A DNA stretch of 64,000 nucleotides from Citrus sinensis (GCF_022201045.2 NC_068562.1:18661001-18725000); one strand, 5' to 3'; numbered from the stretch's first letter, positions 24,101-36,923 are shown. The notes: generated from the letters alone by a model not told the origin. Numbers and translations: made by a program.

Positions 24101-25466
24101 GGTGAAGCATACCTCTGGTGAATCCAACCGGGCAGCAGATGCACTTAGTCGACAAACTTCGTTATTGACACAGATGCATAATCAAGTTCTTGGATTTGAC
24201 ACATTTCGAGAGTTATATGCTTCTGATCCTTACTTTGCTCCTATATTAGAAGACGTTGTTGCAGGGTTTCGCTCAGATTATCATTTACATGACGAATTCC
24301 TTTTCAAGAGTAATCAGTTGTGTGTTCCTAACTCAAGTTTGAGATTGAAAATCATTTCAGAGTTACATAATGAAGGGCATATGGGTCGTGACAAAACTCT
24401 GGCTCTAATCGCCAACACTTATTTTTGGCCTACTATGAGGCGTGAAGTCTATCACTATGTTGAGACTTGTCGCATTTGTCAAGTTTCCAAGGGTGCAGCA
24501 ACTAATGCTGGGTTATATATGCCGCTGCCAATTCCAACACAACCTTGGGCTGACATTAGCATGGATTTTGTTTTGGGATTACCCCGCACTCAGAGGGGTA
24601 TGGATTCAATATTTGTTGTTGTTGATCGATTCTCGAAAATGGCTCACTTCATTGCTTGCAAGAAGACTACAGACGCTTTGACTGTTGCTCGCCTATTCTT
24701 CAAAGAAGTCTATAGATTGCACGGTTTACCAAGTTCTATAGTATCTGACCGGGATACACGATTTCTTAGCCATTTTTGGAAGACATTATGGAAGTTGACT
24801 AACACTCGCCTGAATTTTAGTAGTGCTTACCACCCACAAACAGATGGTCAAACTGAAGTTGTCAACCGCTCTTTAGGAAACCATCTACGTAGTCTAGTTG
24901 GTGATAACTTGAAGATGTGGGATCAGAAGTTATATCAAGTCGAGTTTACTTATAACCGTGCAGTTAAGCGTAGTACTGGTTTAAGCCCTTTTCAGGTGAA
25001 TTACGGATATAATCCACGAGCTCCTATCGACTTGGCTCCAGTTCCAGATTTAGTTCGCAAAAGCGGTAAAGCAAAAGACTTTATTGAGCAGCTTCAGCAG
25101 ATTCATGAAACTACGCAAGAGTCTTTGAAGCAGACGACCGAAAGTTATAAAATTATGGCAGACAAAAAACGTCGAGCTTTAGAATTTCAAGTAGGAGATC
25201 TTGTTTGGGCTATCTTAACTAAAGATAGATTCTCAGTTGGTGAGTACAATAAGCTTTCTGCCAGGAAAATTGGCCCTTTGGAGATTATCGAGAAGATAAA
25301 TCCTAATGCATACCGATTACAGCTTCCTAGTCATATCCGCACCGCAGATGTCTTTAATGTCAAGCATCTTATTCCTTACAGAGGTGATCATGATAAAGAT
25401 GTTATTGCTGACAATCTGAATTCGAGGGCGAATTCTCTTCACCCTAGGGGGAATGATGAAGAGTAG
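21115..25466 (+). pseudogene. gypsy gag-pol polyprotein, one frame break
   Basis: The first frame (21115-23700) encodes the gag domain, a CCHC knuckle CFNCGENGHRMTEC near residue 309, the protease DSGSC near residue 415 and reverse transcriptase with YYDDILIYS near residue 756. The second frame (from 23631, effective from about 23580) continues with RNase H (CDASKVGIG), the integrase HHCC zinc region (HNEGHMGRDK...CRICQ), a DDE core (SMDFVLG, SDRDTRF, DGQTEVV) and the C-terminal DVFNVKHLIPY segment. No chromodomain was seen. The break near 23570-23580 looks like a short deletion within a GTGC-type repeat. The stop codon lies 13 nt inside the 3' LTR. Apart from this break the coding is complete. 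Confidence 0.9.
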
Positions 25467-25843
25467 GAATCCATATTATACTAGGATTAGTTTCCTTATT
25501 AACTAAAGTTTAAGACTTTTAAATTTCTTTCTAATTTAGAATTTTGTTTCCCTTTCAATTTAGGATTTTGTTTTACTTCATGAATTAGGATAATTACTAC
25601 TACTATAAATAGCTCCCTCTTGTAGCCTTTGAAAGCAGAGATTTTTGAGTTTAATAATATTTCAATTTTCAAATCTTTTTGTGAGTATTTGAACAGTTAA
25701 TTCTCGGTATTCTGTGGAATCAACGAGTCTTAATCCCTAAATTCGCGGTATTCTTTTGAATCAACATGAATTTAGTTGTTCTTTCGTTCCGGTATTCTCT
25801 AAAATCAACGGAATATTTTGAACATTAAACTTCCGCTGCATCA
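25454..25843 (+). repeat. 3' LTR of gypsy element
   Basis: It has the same length and termini as the 5' LTR. A purine-rich tract (AGGGGGAA) directly precedes it as the polypurine tract, and GTATC follows it. Confidence 0.95.
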
Positions 25844-26233
25844 GTATCCCTCTTATTGATGTACAGAGGGGAGGCTTCGGTGGATGGATATAATTTTCAA
25901 AATCTGTAACGATGGAATGGGGATTTTGGAATACGGCCACAACACACACAACAGTTTGGTTTATCTATTTTAGCCGACGCAGATGAGCTGATTACATTTC
26001 CATGGACCGGCGGCTGGGAGTTAAAAGTATGCAATTATTCACTTTTATCGTACCCATTGAAGTCAACAATAAATTAACAAACTTAAAATTCAGCAGCCGT
26101 TTCCGGCGATTTCTAATTTATAATTTTCCTTTAGTTTTCGTCGATTTGTAATTAATAATTTTCCTTTGTTCATCTGTGGCAAAATAATTGGATGTTTGTA
26201 GTTATTCAAAGCAGGGTAGTACCACACTAGTTA

Positions 26234-27028
26234 GTATGGGTGGGCATTGATTGGGTTCGGTTTGGTTGCGGGAGAAATTTACAGTTTCGGTTCGTTTTGG
26301 GTCGTAAATATAACAATTTTCGTTGGGTTTTTTTTTGGAGTTTAAATATAAATCCCATTCCGGAACCGATAGTTTGGTTTCGCTTTATCGGTTCAAATTT
26401 GGGTTTTTAGTAATGGTATCAATTTTTCGGTAACGATTTACTTTACGAATCGAATTAAGAAATTGCTTTTTTTGTTTATCTTACATTCGACATAAGGCCT
26501 ACTATAATTAATGTATAATGAATTAAAAAAATTTATTGATTTGTTGAAGCAAAATAAAAATGGTGCAAAATTTTGTACTTTTTTTTATTACATTCATCGT
26601 CATTATTTTTAATCTTAAAGATTTTGGCTGAAAACATTAATTAAATTAAATAAGTTTGTCTGCCATAAGATAACTTATAAAAAAAATTAGGGATCATTAT
26701 CTTATCTTGCATTGTTGAGGTTTGGTTAATGATCCTTTTGCAAAAATAACAAAATTTCAGGTAAATTGGAAATAATACAATTTGTAGATGGAAATATTTT
26801 GTAAATTTTGCGTCATAATAACATTTAACAAATGTGAGGGACCGAAATGATATTATCGGTTCGGTTGGAGAATTTTTTATGTTGCGCAGAAAGCCAAACT
26901 ATACGGAAACAAACCCAACAGAATTTTTATATTCGGTTTTTTTAAAGCAAATATTGAAATCCGAAACCCAACAAACCCGAACCGAACGGAATTTTTTTAT
27001 ATTCCGGTTTGGTTTTGCCCACCCCTAC
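26234..27028. mobile_element. hAT-like non-autonomous element
   Basis: The left end GTATGGGTGGGCA and the right end TGCCCACCCCTAC are inverted copies of the TAGGGGTGGGCA-type hAT terminus. Subterminal CCGAACC/GGTTCGG-rich words are repeated on both sides. Flanking CTAGTTAG and CTAGACGA could be an 8-bp target duplication decayed to four matches. There is no transposase. The frame at 26834-27031 is produced by the terminal repeats. Confidence 0.65.
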
Positions 27029-27173
27029 TAGACGAGCAACAAGGACAGGTTTAATGTGATTCATTTATTACTCTTACTATTAACTAGTGTGAGTTTGAGA
27101 ACTATTATGTGTGCACATCAGTACCGAAACCAAAATGCCAACCAATGTTCACTATCCTTGCATCAATGTCAAC

Positions 27174-27243
27174 CAATGCATAATTACCATACAAGCTCCA
27201 TACGAATTTAAAGCAATGCATAATTAGCATAGAAGCGCGATAC
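27174..27243. repeat. Short tandem duplication, 40-bp period
   Basis: CAATGCATAATTA starts at 27174 and again at 27214. The 30-nt copies differ at four positions. Confidence 0.6.
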
Positions 27244-29090
27244 TTCCTTTCGTGACATATGTTTAGCCCTTGTTTGGTTGGAGGATTAACAGTGGGGATG
27301 ACATTATTTTTTGACATTTTATCCTAATCTCATGTCAGGTGCAGTCTAATGTTTAAGGATTTATTTATCGTGAATCCACAACATATTCTTAATTTAGTTT
27401 TGGATATTACTCCAAGCGGTGCATGAGATTAATTAGTCTTGCATTATATTAACCACTCATATACACATAATAATTTATCAAATTTAATTTTAAAGTTATA
27501 TGTGATAAATGTAAAAGAAATTTGACATTTCATAATGTCAATAATAAATTATTAAAACAATCATAATTAATTTAACATTAAATTAATTTTGATATTTAAA
27601 TTTGTTTAATTAGTAAATAATTTTATACTTTATAATTTACATTATAAAATCTTTATTAAAATAATATTCTAAAAAAACATTTTAAAAAAAAATCGATTAT
27701 TGAATGAAAATAATATAAATATCATACATATATTTAACAAAAAAAATTGTTGTACAATGGCTCCAATTTAATCGAACTATATAATTAACATTTGAATAAC
27801 ACTGTGATGGTTAGTTATGTTATCTGCCTTGGACATATTTGATTGCAAGTTATGGATGGTTGAATGTAGGAATGGTTTTTGACAATTACGTAACGTCTTC
27901 ATTTAACAATTGATACCACTATTTCGAAGTTTCCGATTACAATTTATGATTAATAAGCACAAACACCTTAGGCTCACAGTACTCCTACAAACATGTACGT
28001 AACGACAATGTACTATTGTCAATGGCATTATATTTTATGTGACATCATAATACACCATATTGTATACCTTATTAAATTAATATTGCATAATACATCACCT
28101 TCTGTTGGACAAAATATTCCCCTATAGACAGAACACCAGCAGGGCAATTACTGTGGCCATTATCTTACCAACCAGGGTTAGGTAGGCAACACTTGTATTT
28201 TGGCCATGTCATGGGCCCAGTCAAGTATTCCATTGAATGTTTTTGTCAATTACTACTAGTTACATCTCAACTACTCGTTCGTTTGTAATATTCCCGTTAA
28301 AATTTAATGTCATTTTCCAAACGAAGACTGTCAAATATGATGCATTGAGTGGACAATGGGCAAAAGTGGTGGTCAACTTTTGACGTGATCTTGCACAGTA
28401 CGACCGAAATCTTGCAATATATCTGACGCTTTCCCCCTGATGTTTGCAACATATCCATTCAACTTTGAGACACCATCGAAGGTGCGTTTTATTCACTCTT
28501 TGCATATTACATAGTTTTGCTTCAATCCATTGGCACTTGCATGTGTACGCCTCCTTTATGGTTTATGCAATATGCGGAAATCGTTCTGTTGATTCCATAT
28601 TTTTATCATTGCTTTTTTCTTATGTCATTTTTTGGTTATATTTTATATTTTGCAATTCCATATTCGTCAGGGGTTTTGCAGTTTCATTATTGGTCAGCAT
28701 AAAACAAGTTAGTGTATGCTTTAAGGGTTGTTTGAATGGTCAGTGTTTTGTTCAACAATTTTGATTAACTCGCCCAGCATGTATCCATTGACCAAGCATT
28801 TGGTTTTGCATAATATCTCATAAGTTTATAGTATTTTGGACAAACGATCTTATTTGTTGCTTGCAAACTAACAATCTTGCTGAAACTTTGTTTTAAATAA
28901 ATAATTAAGGGAAAACTGTGTGCCTCTATGTAAACGGTGGCAGGCCTAAACCTCTTCTGCTCTTACCATCACGTAACCCATCTGCATGAGCTGTAGTTGC
29001 CCCAAGCTTGCAATTGCGTTGGTTTATGTTGTCCTCACAACAAAATTTAATTTCCACAAGCGTTGATTTAATCTTCGCGCCATTTTGTGA
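27244..29090. other. Element interior without a supported gene
   Basis: AT-rich sequence. A GCCCTTGTTTGG word at about 27265 resembles one end of a PIF/Harbinger-like MITE, but no partner end was found. The last few hundred bases are probably the promoter and leader of the CCHC gene. Confidence 0.4.
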
Positions 29091-30543
29091 ATGAAAACTA
29101 ACAGCAACTATAAAACTTTATACATGAATGAAATGGCATTGTTTCAGCGCCAAGACGCAAACCAACAGTCACTTTTCGTGCATCCAGTACCCCATGTGCA
29201 TGGACCCAACATGTTAGATTCGAATGCAGGACCTTCGTCCTTCCCACCATGTATTGCACCATCTTCTCACCCTCAACTAAGGATTCTATCAAATGTGAAC
29301 AACCCCCGAATGAATCCACCAACCTTTAATGGGGCAGCACTTAATCCTGAACCTTTCCACCCCTTCGAAATGAACCCACCCGTGATCAGCCACCCAATTG
29401 TGAATCAACCCGCTTTCAACCATCCGTCAAGTTTCATCCACCACGCAGCGAATTCTGTTGCTTTCACCGGGCAACAGTCGCAAGGCCAAACTCTTAATCC
29501 ACCAAACCTCTATCACCCTCCACTACTTGAATTTACATTTGTCCTAGAATACATGGGTGAGAGGATTGGCATTCAGACGGATCAACCAACCCGATTCCAA
29601 ATATTGCACCTCTGCAATATTGCTTCCTCTGCGTTGCATAACGGTACTCCCCGGCTAATCATATATTCAGGCCAATGGTGGCACCTCGATGACTGGGCCG
29701 TGTCCTTAGAGTCCACAGTGATGCTCTGTTAAGGGTTATTGTGCACCAATGCATCTCAAGGGGGGAGTTTAGACTTCACATTTGGGTATACTTCATTTGA
29801 GACGGCCACCCACACCCGTCTGCGGGAAGCTTGGTTAATTCAAGAACTGCTGAGTTCCCTGTGATGGTTGACTTCGGTGCTGTGCCACGCCCCCAAGTTG
29901 CACCGGGTCATCCACAATCTATGCCTCTGCCATCCGTCCAATATGACGCACATGGAGCACTACCCGTGCCTCCTCTTGTACCCAATCCAATTCACCCCCA
30001 GCAAGCACAAACTGTGGCCCCTGTCATATCCAACCCAGGTGACGCACGATTCCTTGGAAGTGCTCCGGGGGGACCTGCAAATGCTGTTAGTATGCCCATC
30101 AGTATCCCAACGCCGTGTGTCCCCATAGTTCAAACGGTCCTTTCTAGTGGCCCCGATAGGCGTTGGGGGGATCTACCCAATGATGCAGGTGTTATCGTTG
30201 CGGCTACTGGCGATCAGTCCAATGATCGTCGTAAGTACAAGTGCCAAAATTGTGGCTCTGTGGGCCATAGCAAGCGTACTTGCAAGGTGGTCAACCCTAT
30301 TCTAACCAAGGCAACAATTGCTGTTTTTAGGGAGGTACGAACCCCATTAAAAGCATGACATAATATTTTCATCCGCCATTATAGGTTTGTCATATACTCA
30401 TATTTGTATATTCTACTGTTTAATACCTGCGTTTTCTGTATGATCAGGTTGAGCCGATTGTCTTGCACTCATCCGATGAAGGTGGCCGTGCAGGGCCTAG
30501 TGGAGATGCAGAAGTCCCAACTGGGATTATCCAGTCCAAATAG
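29091..30543 (+). pseudogene. Proline-rich CCHC zinc-knuckle protein gene, probably broken
   Basis: The first frame, 29091-29732 (213 residues), has a Pro/Asn/His-rich repeat-like N-terminus (NPP and HP motifs) and then a folded-looking segment around EYMGERIGIQ and SGQWWHLDDW. The frame then breaks. Coding resumes at about 29831 with another Pro-rich region and a CCHC knuckle CQNCGSVGHSKRTC near residue 137 of that frame. A GT-AG intron (30335-30447) fits a last exon 30448-30543 ending in TAG. Zinc knuckles commonly end MULE transposases, so this may be a transposon accessory protein. I do not recognise the N-terminal family. The break near 29732-29830 is either a lesion or an intron I could not define. 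Confidence 0.5.
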
Positions 30544-32129
30544 TCTCAGTAGTGGAATTTTCTGACCATGGGATCCTTTACACGATGAAGGCTTGTGGGT
30601 GTAACCTGTTCCTTTTGGTTGTTTACTTAAGTACCACTTTTGCGCATGGATTGTCTGGTTTGTTCCAATATGATACATGGGACGTTCCTTCTGACTAGGT
30701 CTTTTGGGTTTTTGGTCTGTGTAAAATATTTGAACAAGCTTTGATGTAAAATACATATAATCCTTAGTAAGCGTTACATATGGCTGTATTGTGTAATTTG
30801 AAACAACATGGTGTATAGTGTGCTAATAATATTGTGCAATTATCGTATCCCAGCCCACAGGTTACATAGGCAACAAAACAATTTCATCCCTGTTAGTCGT
30901 AAAGGTAAGACATGCTACAGGTATAATCATTAGACGTTACTTAAAGTTAAATGAAAGAGTGGAGCAATTGGTTTGAATGATAGGTCAAACACCATCAATA
31001 ATTAGTTGGTGATCTCATCCTTCCATCCACCATTGAAGACAATGGCTGTATAAGCTGATTAACGTATATTTGAAGCCTTTATAAATTATGTACATATTTG
31101 GAAATTAATGAAATTAATTTGTTGGTCCTGTAAGAAATCGCATAATCTGGTAAAACAATTTTGGCCACGCTTTTAGACTTTATCTCATAAGTATTGTATT
31201 TAATAAACTTTAAGATTTCATAAGCCATTTGCACATTGATTATTATGATATAGTAAAATAAGGGATAATCAAAATAACAATTATATAAGTAATAGATATA
31301 ATTTTAAACACGTTCAAGATTGAAGTAAATACAATATAAATTATTTTTGAGTAATTTTGTTGTAAACCCGTTTGCTGCATAAAAAAAATTATCTCATTGA
31401 AAAATAAATCAAAATAGTCCAAAATTTTATGACGTGGCTGCATCTTCGGCTGTAAAGTCAAACTTCATCACTTATTGCCCTTTGTAATAAGATTTGCCAC
31501 CTCGCGTCTGATGTAAATTTGACTATATTGTGGCTATAGTAATGTCATATGTGGGCCACGGAACTCACGTGTTGTAGAAGCAAGTGAGGGCCATCACGGT
31601 CATATACCAGTTTCTTCACTCACACATGTGAAACACAGCCGCACCCACGTGACCTAGCCGAATTAGACATATAAAAGTGACTGATTGGGGTAAAGTACTC
31701 GAATGACGTAACAATTCACTAAAATACGAAATACACTGCATTTCCAATAACTTCGTATTGAAGGTTTCTGCTGCAGCTGTAACCGCTGATCATTTGACCC
31801 CATCGACCATATCCGAGGCGAATGGCCACAGCAGCCGTCCAACTTCCAGTCTGTGTGAGGTTGTCTTCCGGTCTGATGAAGTAGTTGTGATGAATGTAAT
31901 TGTTTACAGTAAATCTTCTGCGGTCATTTGGAAATTTAACATGTCAGTTCGTTCCTCTGAACGACGATGTTATGGTTTTTATGGTCGTCGTTGCTTTGTT
32001 GCATAGATCTAAGTTACTAGTATTACTACTCCAAGCTGTAGGGTTCGGTGATTTTTTGACTAATGCACTGTCGTCTTATTGATGTTACATTCACATTTCA
32101 TTAAACTTTTTGTTGCTTGCATACAGATA
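30544..32129. other. Intergenic stretch and leader of the viroplasmin-domain gene
   Basis: An ATATAAAAG box near 31670 and a 5' leader with an acceptor-like TTGCATACAG ending at 32127 suggest a transcript with a spliced leader. No coding region is supported before 32130. Confidence 0.45.
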
Positions 32130-32480
32130 ATGACTTGTGGAAAACACTACGTCGTCTTTGTGGGACGGATCCCTAGAGTATATGGGTCGTGGGCAGAGTG
32201 CCAGAGACAAGTTATTCGATATCTGGGAAATTCTTACCAATCGTATTCAACGAGGGAGGAAGCCGAAGAGGCATTCGAAGCATTTCGTCGTTCGGAAGTG
32301 GAAATATTTTTGTCGGGTCTTCAACTGGATCCCGTAAATGGAAATCGGCAACGACCGTTGGAGGGTCAGTTGCAAGAAGCTATTACTTCAGCTCCTGAGG
32401 ATAAACTATCGCCGCATAGAACTTTAGTTATACTCTTGTTTGTAATTATATGTGTTGTTGTTATGAAGATACTGCGGTAA
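32130..32480 (+). CDS. Small viroplasmin-domain (caulimovirus VI / RNase H1 N-terminal type) protein with C-terminal membrane segment
   Basis: The frame encodes 116 residues from the ATG just after a candidate splice acceptor. Residues about 5-55 show the viroplasmin fold pattern: KHYVVFVGRIP, then VYGSWAECQRQV, a short G-containing strand, SYSTREEAEEAF. Eukaryotic RNase H1 N-termini and the caulimovirus P6 protein use this domain to bind RNA/DNA hybrids or ribosomal partners. There is no RNase H domain behind it. Residues about 97-115 form a single hydrophobic helix (VILLFVIICVVVMKIL) at the extreme C-terminus, as in tail-anchored proteins. The frame is intact. It sits between the CCHC and F-box genes, all on the plus strand. 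The function is unknown; membrane-tethered nucleic-acid binding is inference. Confidence 0.75.
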   Translation: MTCGKHYVVFVGRIPRVYGSWAECQRQVIRYLGNSYQSYSTREEAEEAFEAFRRSEVEIFLSGLQLDPVNGNRQRPLEGQLQEAITSAPEDKLSPHRTLVILLFVIICVVVMKILR

Positions 32481-35232
32481 GAAAAACTATATGAAATGCC
32501 CAAACTGTTCCGAACCCTTGTACTGATCGGCGTTAGGAAAAAATAATAATAATAAAAGGTTGCACGTTAGTATTTTGTAATACAGTATGATCTGAGTTTA
32601 AATTTTCGGTTGGTCTTAATTAAATGGCGTTTGGGTTACTAGTTGACTAAGTTAACTCTTTTTACAATCGATGTAATGTGATGCGTTACAGTTACAGTTG
32701 TGTGGCCATTGTTTTGTGTATACTAAAAATGCTATTATGGACTCCTAATTACAAGTGATAATACATATAAACGTATGTACCATAGTGGGTTACATCGTTT
32801 ACCGTAACTTACAATCCAAAGTTATATCCACCTAAACATAATGCCATATAAAAAAAATGTGGTTTAAAAAATCAAAGCTATGTACAGTTAGTATAAAATG
32901 AAATACAGTAAGGGTATGTTTGGCGCGCGGGTCTACAAGGGTCTGTCTTGTAATATTAATTCAGACCCGCGTTTGGCTGCAAAAAACATTTACCTGGCTT
33001 GAAAAGATTGTGCGGCAATTGAGGTGCAAAAACTACCCGCCTCCCCCTGCGTGTCTAAATTGCACATCTGTTTTTCTATTTTATAATTAACTTAAATTTT
33101 ATATTTTGATAATAATATTTATTACTACATACAAAAAATACAAAATATATTTGTAACAAAATTTAAGGAATTTAACATTAGTATATAGTATAAAGACAAA
33201 AAATTCAATTTTCTGTACAGATTGAAGCTTATAACCTTATAATTGACAACATACCATTTATTTTAAATTACTATAATGTAAATTTATTCATATATAAAAA
33301 TGTTTATTACTTATGATTAATTTTTATATATTAATTACTATAATATATTTAAATAATGTAATCTCAAGTTATATTCTTATTTTAGATATCATTTAAGTAC
33401 TTATTAATGAATATGATATATTTTTTATTATATAAATAAATAATACATTATGTAGTGTCCATGTTTTTAATATAATAAATTTTAACATATGAATAATAAT
33501 TTATAATTTATATTAATAAATATTATATAAAATTAAAAGAAAATACAATTTTATATTATGTTATATTAAAAAAAGTTATATTATTTTTTATTATTAAGAA
33601 AAAGCAAAAGAACCAAAAAATGAAGAAGCAGATGGTAAAGCACAATAACTAATGCGACAGTTTGCTGCATTAGCAAACCCGTTAATCCCTTGTTAAATTT
33701 TGGCAAACATGATATTGATATTAAGCTAATGTGAACAGTCTTATAATACCCCCTTAATACTATAACCAAACATTGGCAAAAAGTCTTACATGGCCTTCAA
33801 ATGAATCATGTTAAAGTTGGATTACAAGGATATCGAAAATAAGAATGTCCCCTTCAATCGTTGTGTAACTTAAGCCGTGAATATTAATTTTATAACGAAT
33901 GGGAATTGGGGGACCAGCGAAAGTGCAGCTGTTGTTTGAAACCTCGTTTTGTTTTTGGCTTTTTTTGATATGGATCTAATCGAAATTATGGAAGGTAATT
34001 GAAACGCCTGGGATGTTAGGAATTGGATATCATTCTAACTGATAACAGGGCAGGACATCAATCGAGCTCCCAATATAATTATTCTAATAGCAAATTACGA
34101 CTATTTTCGAAATTTTTACTATTGTTAACAAAATACTTCCAAATTATGCCTAAACCTCAAACTCGATACTTGCTTCTATACTGGAAGAGGGTATTTATTA
34201 TTACATATCGGTGTATATTGTTTTATGTGATAATGAATTATTTTTTTAAATAAACATTTCCGATTGATAAGATTAAAAAAATTAATATGTCATTTTTTCT
34301 GGTGTTTATTGTACTTTGTATTTAATGATTTGTAACCCTAGTAAATTGGGCCACCCATGGACTGGAGGGACAAAATCAGTGAAACCCAATACAATTACAG
34401 TTGAAATTAAATAATCATTAATTTACGATGGTGCCTGGTTGGATAAGCAGTTACGCTGGTGGGCCTCGTTTTAATTGAACCCAAACACTATTTGTCATTT
34501 ACTATAACGAAACGCCAGCCGTTGACCATATAACCTTTTTTTGGAGAAAGACAAACAACCCAAAACGGAAGTTGAAGCATCTTCTACGGTACAGTATCCA
34601 CTCCCAAGGCAGTGCCAATTTCTCCTTTTGGCAATCGCAGCGCTTACCAAAATCAGCAATTGATGCTTCTTTGGAGGTCAATAATTTTTGTCCTTGGCTT
34701 GAATCGACATCCTTCGTGGCGGAAAGCGAAATGCACTTACTTGGTGTGTACAATTGGTAAGTGACCTATTTCATTCTAGGGTTTCGATTCTACATATATA
34801 CATCCTGCAACTGGGGTTATTTTTGTAGCCGTTGTCCGTGTGTTAATTCCATGTAATAATGTTTTATTTAATTTATGGCCATATTACATGTAGTACATTG
34901 TAAAAATAATTGAGTAACTAATGTACACTGCTCTTCTTAGCTGAAAAAATTGGTAAATTCCTGCCCCCGACCTTCGTTTCATGTACAGTGACCAAATAAG
35001 CCCAAATAAATTTCATATTTTGTTTACAGTTTATGAACATGCAATGTAGTTGGATTTGTACCACGCACATGCAGTTGGAGGGTTAGTGTTGCATTAGTTC
35101 GTGCATTAACACTTATGTCCAAGTTTTTCATAGATTCTGTGTTAATGAAAAAATCATAATTAACTAATTCATACCCTGTTATTTCAATAATGAACATCTC
35201 CTTCCATGCCAGGCTGGGATACAACTTTGATC
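32481..35232. other. AT-rich interior, possible MITE, F-box gene upstream region
   Basis: No gene is supported. It contains the possible Harbinger-like MITE at 32912-33777 and ends in the F-box gene leader. Confidence 0.4.
32912..33777. mobile_element. Possible PIF/Harbinger-like MITE
   Basis: The left end GGGTATGTTTGG follows TAA. The right end CCAAACATTGGC is its inverted, imperfect counterpart. The interior is extremely AT-rich and non-coding. Terminal similarity is only about 8 of 12 and the TSD is not exact. Confidence 0.3.
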
Positions 35233-36923
35233 ATGAGTCATTCAGCATTAAGGGTTCGGAAATCAAAGAGATTTATGCAAAAATAAACTGAGGTTAAAGC
35301 ATATAGGATCAACGCTTTACCTGATTCAGTTCTCTGTCACATTCTGTCGTATCTACCCACAAAAAATGTCGTGGCAACTTCCATTCTAGCACGCAGGTGG
35401 AAGCTAGTTTGGACATCACTGCAGAAGCTGTATTTCGATGACAGGCAAAGCCGTAGGCTTCCTGGTATGATGGGTGATCCTATGCCAGGGTTTGAGGATT
35501 TTATTGAAAGAGTGCTTACTGGAACTCAGCCGATGAACATCACCATATTTTTTATGCACTGTTCCAAACTAGTTGATTTGTCTAGTTTTCACTTATGGGT
35601 TTGTTCTGCAGTTAGGCGTAATGCTCGGGAGATTGAACTATATCTTGACCAGAATCACCGCGTTGAGTTGCTTATGTCAGATTGAACTATACGCATCACC
35701 ATCTGTTGAAGTACTAAAGCTTATGTCAGATTTTCTGCTCAAAGTTCCTGCCGGTGGAACCTGTTTTCCAAATGTGAAGATCCTTACTATGCAACTGGAA
35801 AGCCCTGACAACATTTTAACTGAAAAGCTCTTTTGCAGCTGCCCTTCGCTGGAAGAGTTGTCGATACAGGCTTATCTGAACGATGAAGGTCCCACAACAA
35901 AATTTGTCATATCATCCTCTACACTGAAGCAGTGCACTTTATGGGTAGAAACGGAAGGGGAAATGTTTACCCAAGCAGAGTACAAGGTTAGAATAACGGC
36001 TCCAAGCCTCGAACGTCTGCATATAATGTCTGACATCTTTGGGAAGTTTGTGGTGCACGATCTCAATTCACTAACGGACGTCATATTAGACATTGTATAT
36101 GGGGAATGGTCACGGGTTGATCCAAACCGTTCAATACAACTGCTTCAACAGCTCAATAACACAACAAGCCTCACTGTTTCCTACGGCGTGCTTTGCGTAA
36201 GTATTGTCGTATTGTTCATGAGGTTTGACGAAAATATTTTTCAATCTCATGGTTTTGTCATCAAGTTACCAGTCATAACAACTACGTAACACTGAATCTA
36301 TATCCTAGTTTCAAGCAACCATCCGTCAAGTCAGTTGCAATAAGAAGATATATGATAAATTTCTCCACCTTAAATGTTTTTAATTAAATTTTTGTGTATT
36401 CGCAGGCACTTGACCATGCGTATCACAAATGGTTTCCTGCACTTTCATATTTGCAGCATTTAGAAGTGGCAGTTGGAGCAATTGGATGGGCAGTTCTTCC
36501 TGTTATCCTGAGTAGTTCGGTCCATTTACAAAGTCTCGTCTTACGGAAGGTGATCATTTCATGAGCTTTTAACTTATAGCAGATAACATTTTTTTCATGT
36601 ACTCGTTACTCGTTACTGATAATTGTGTTATTTATATGCAGCAAAGTAGGTTTGAAGTAACTGAAGAACAATTTGGTTGGATTGAAGGAGATATTGTCCC
36701 AAACTGTTTGCTTGAACATGTGAAGAAAATTGAAATTAAGGGAGTCGAGGGTGATGAAGACGAACTCATACTGGTGGAGTACTTGTTAAAGTACAGTTCA
36801 GTTCTGGAGGTGATGGTGATCTGCTTCAAGGGGTCTGTTTCAAAACCAGAGCGCAGGGACATTGGAAGGTCAATATTGCAGGTACAAAGAGACTCTAACA
36901 GTTGTAAACTTGAACTTGTTTGA
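35233..36923 (+). pseudogene. F-box / LRR / FBD protein gene, broken
   Basis: F-box/FBD proteins are substrate adaptors of SCF ubiquitin ligases. The F-box motif starts at about 35309 (INALPDSVLCHILSYLP, then SILARRWKLVW). LRR-like coding follows to 36196, then exons 36406-36549 and 36642-36923, which hold the FBD signature (NCLLEHVKKIEIKG, YLLKYSSVLEVM). There are two lesions. An in-frame TAA at 35284-35286 lies between the likely ATG (35233) and the F-box. A frame break at 35670-35691 is caused by a small insertion copied from neighbouring sequence. Splice sites after 36196 (GTAAGT) and before 36406 and 36642 look good. It lies inside the putative giant MULE and may be a captured host gene. 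Confidence 0.75.

Larger units (their letters stand above)
20429..25843 (+). mobile_element. Ty3/gypsy LTR retrotransposon, nearly complete
   Basis: The element is 5415 bp long. It has 390-bp LTRs (TG...CA), a tRNA-Met PBS, gag-protease-RT-RNase H-integrase order and a 5-bp target duplication GTATC (20424-20428 and 25844-25848). The two LTRs differ at about eight positions by eye (about 2%), implying a moderately recent insertion. It landed inside the putative giant MULE, so it is younger than that element. Confidence 0.95.

Noticed and set aside
26834-27031. 65-residue frame
   Set aside because: Falls on the hAT-like subterminal repeats; composition explains it.
27265-27320. GCCCTTGTTTGG end of a possible Harbinger-type MITE
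   Set aside because: No matching opposite end or target duplication found within 1 kb.
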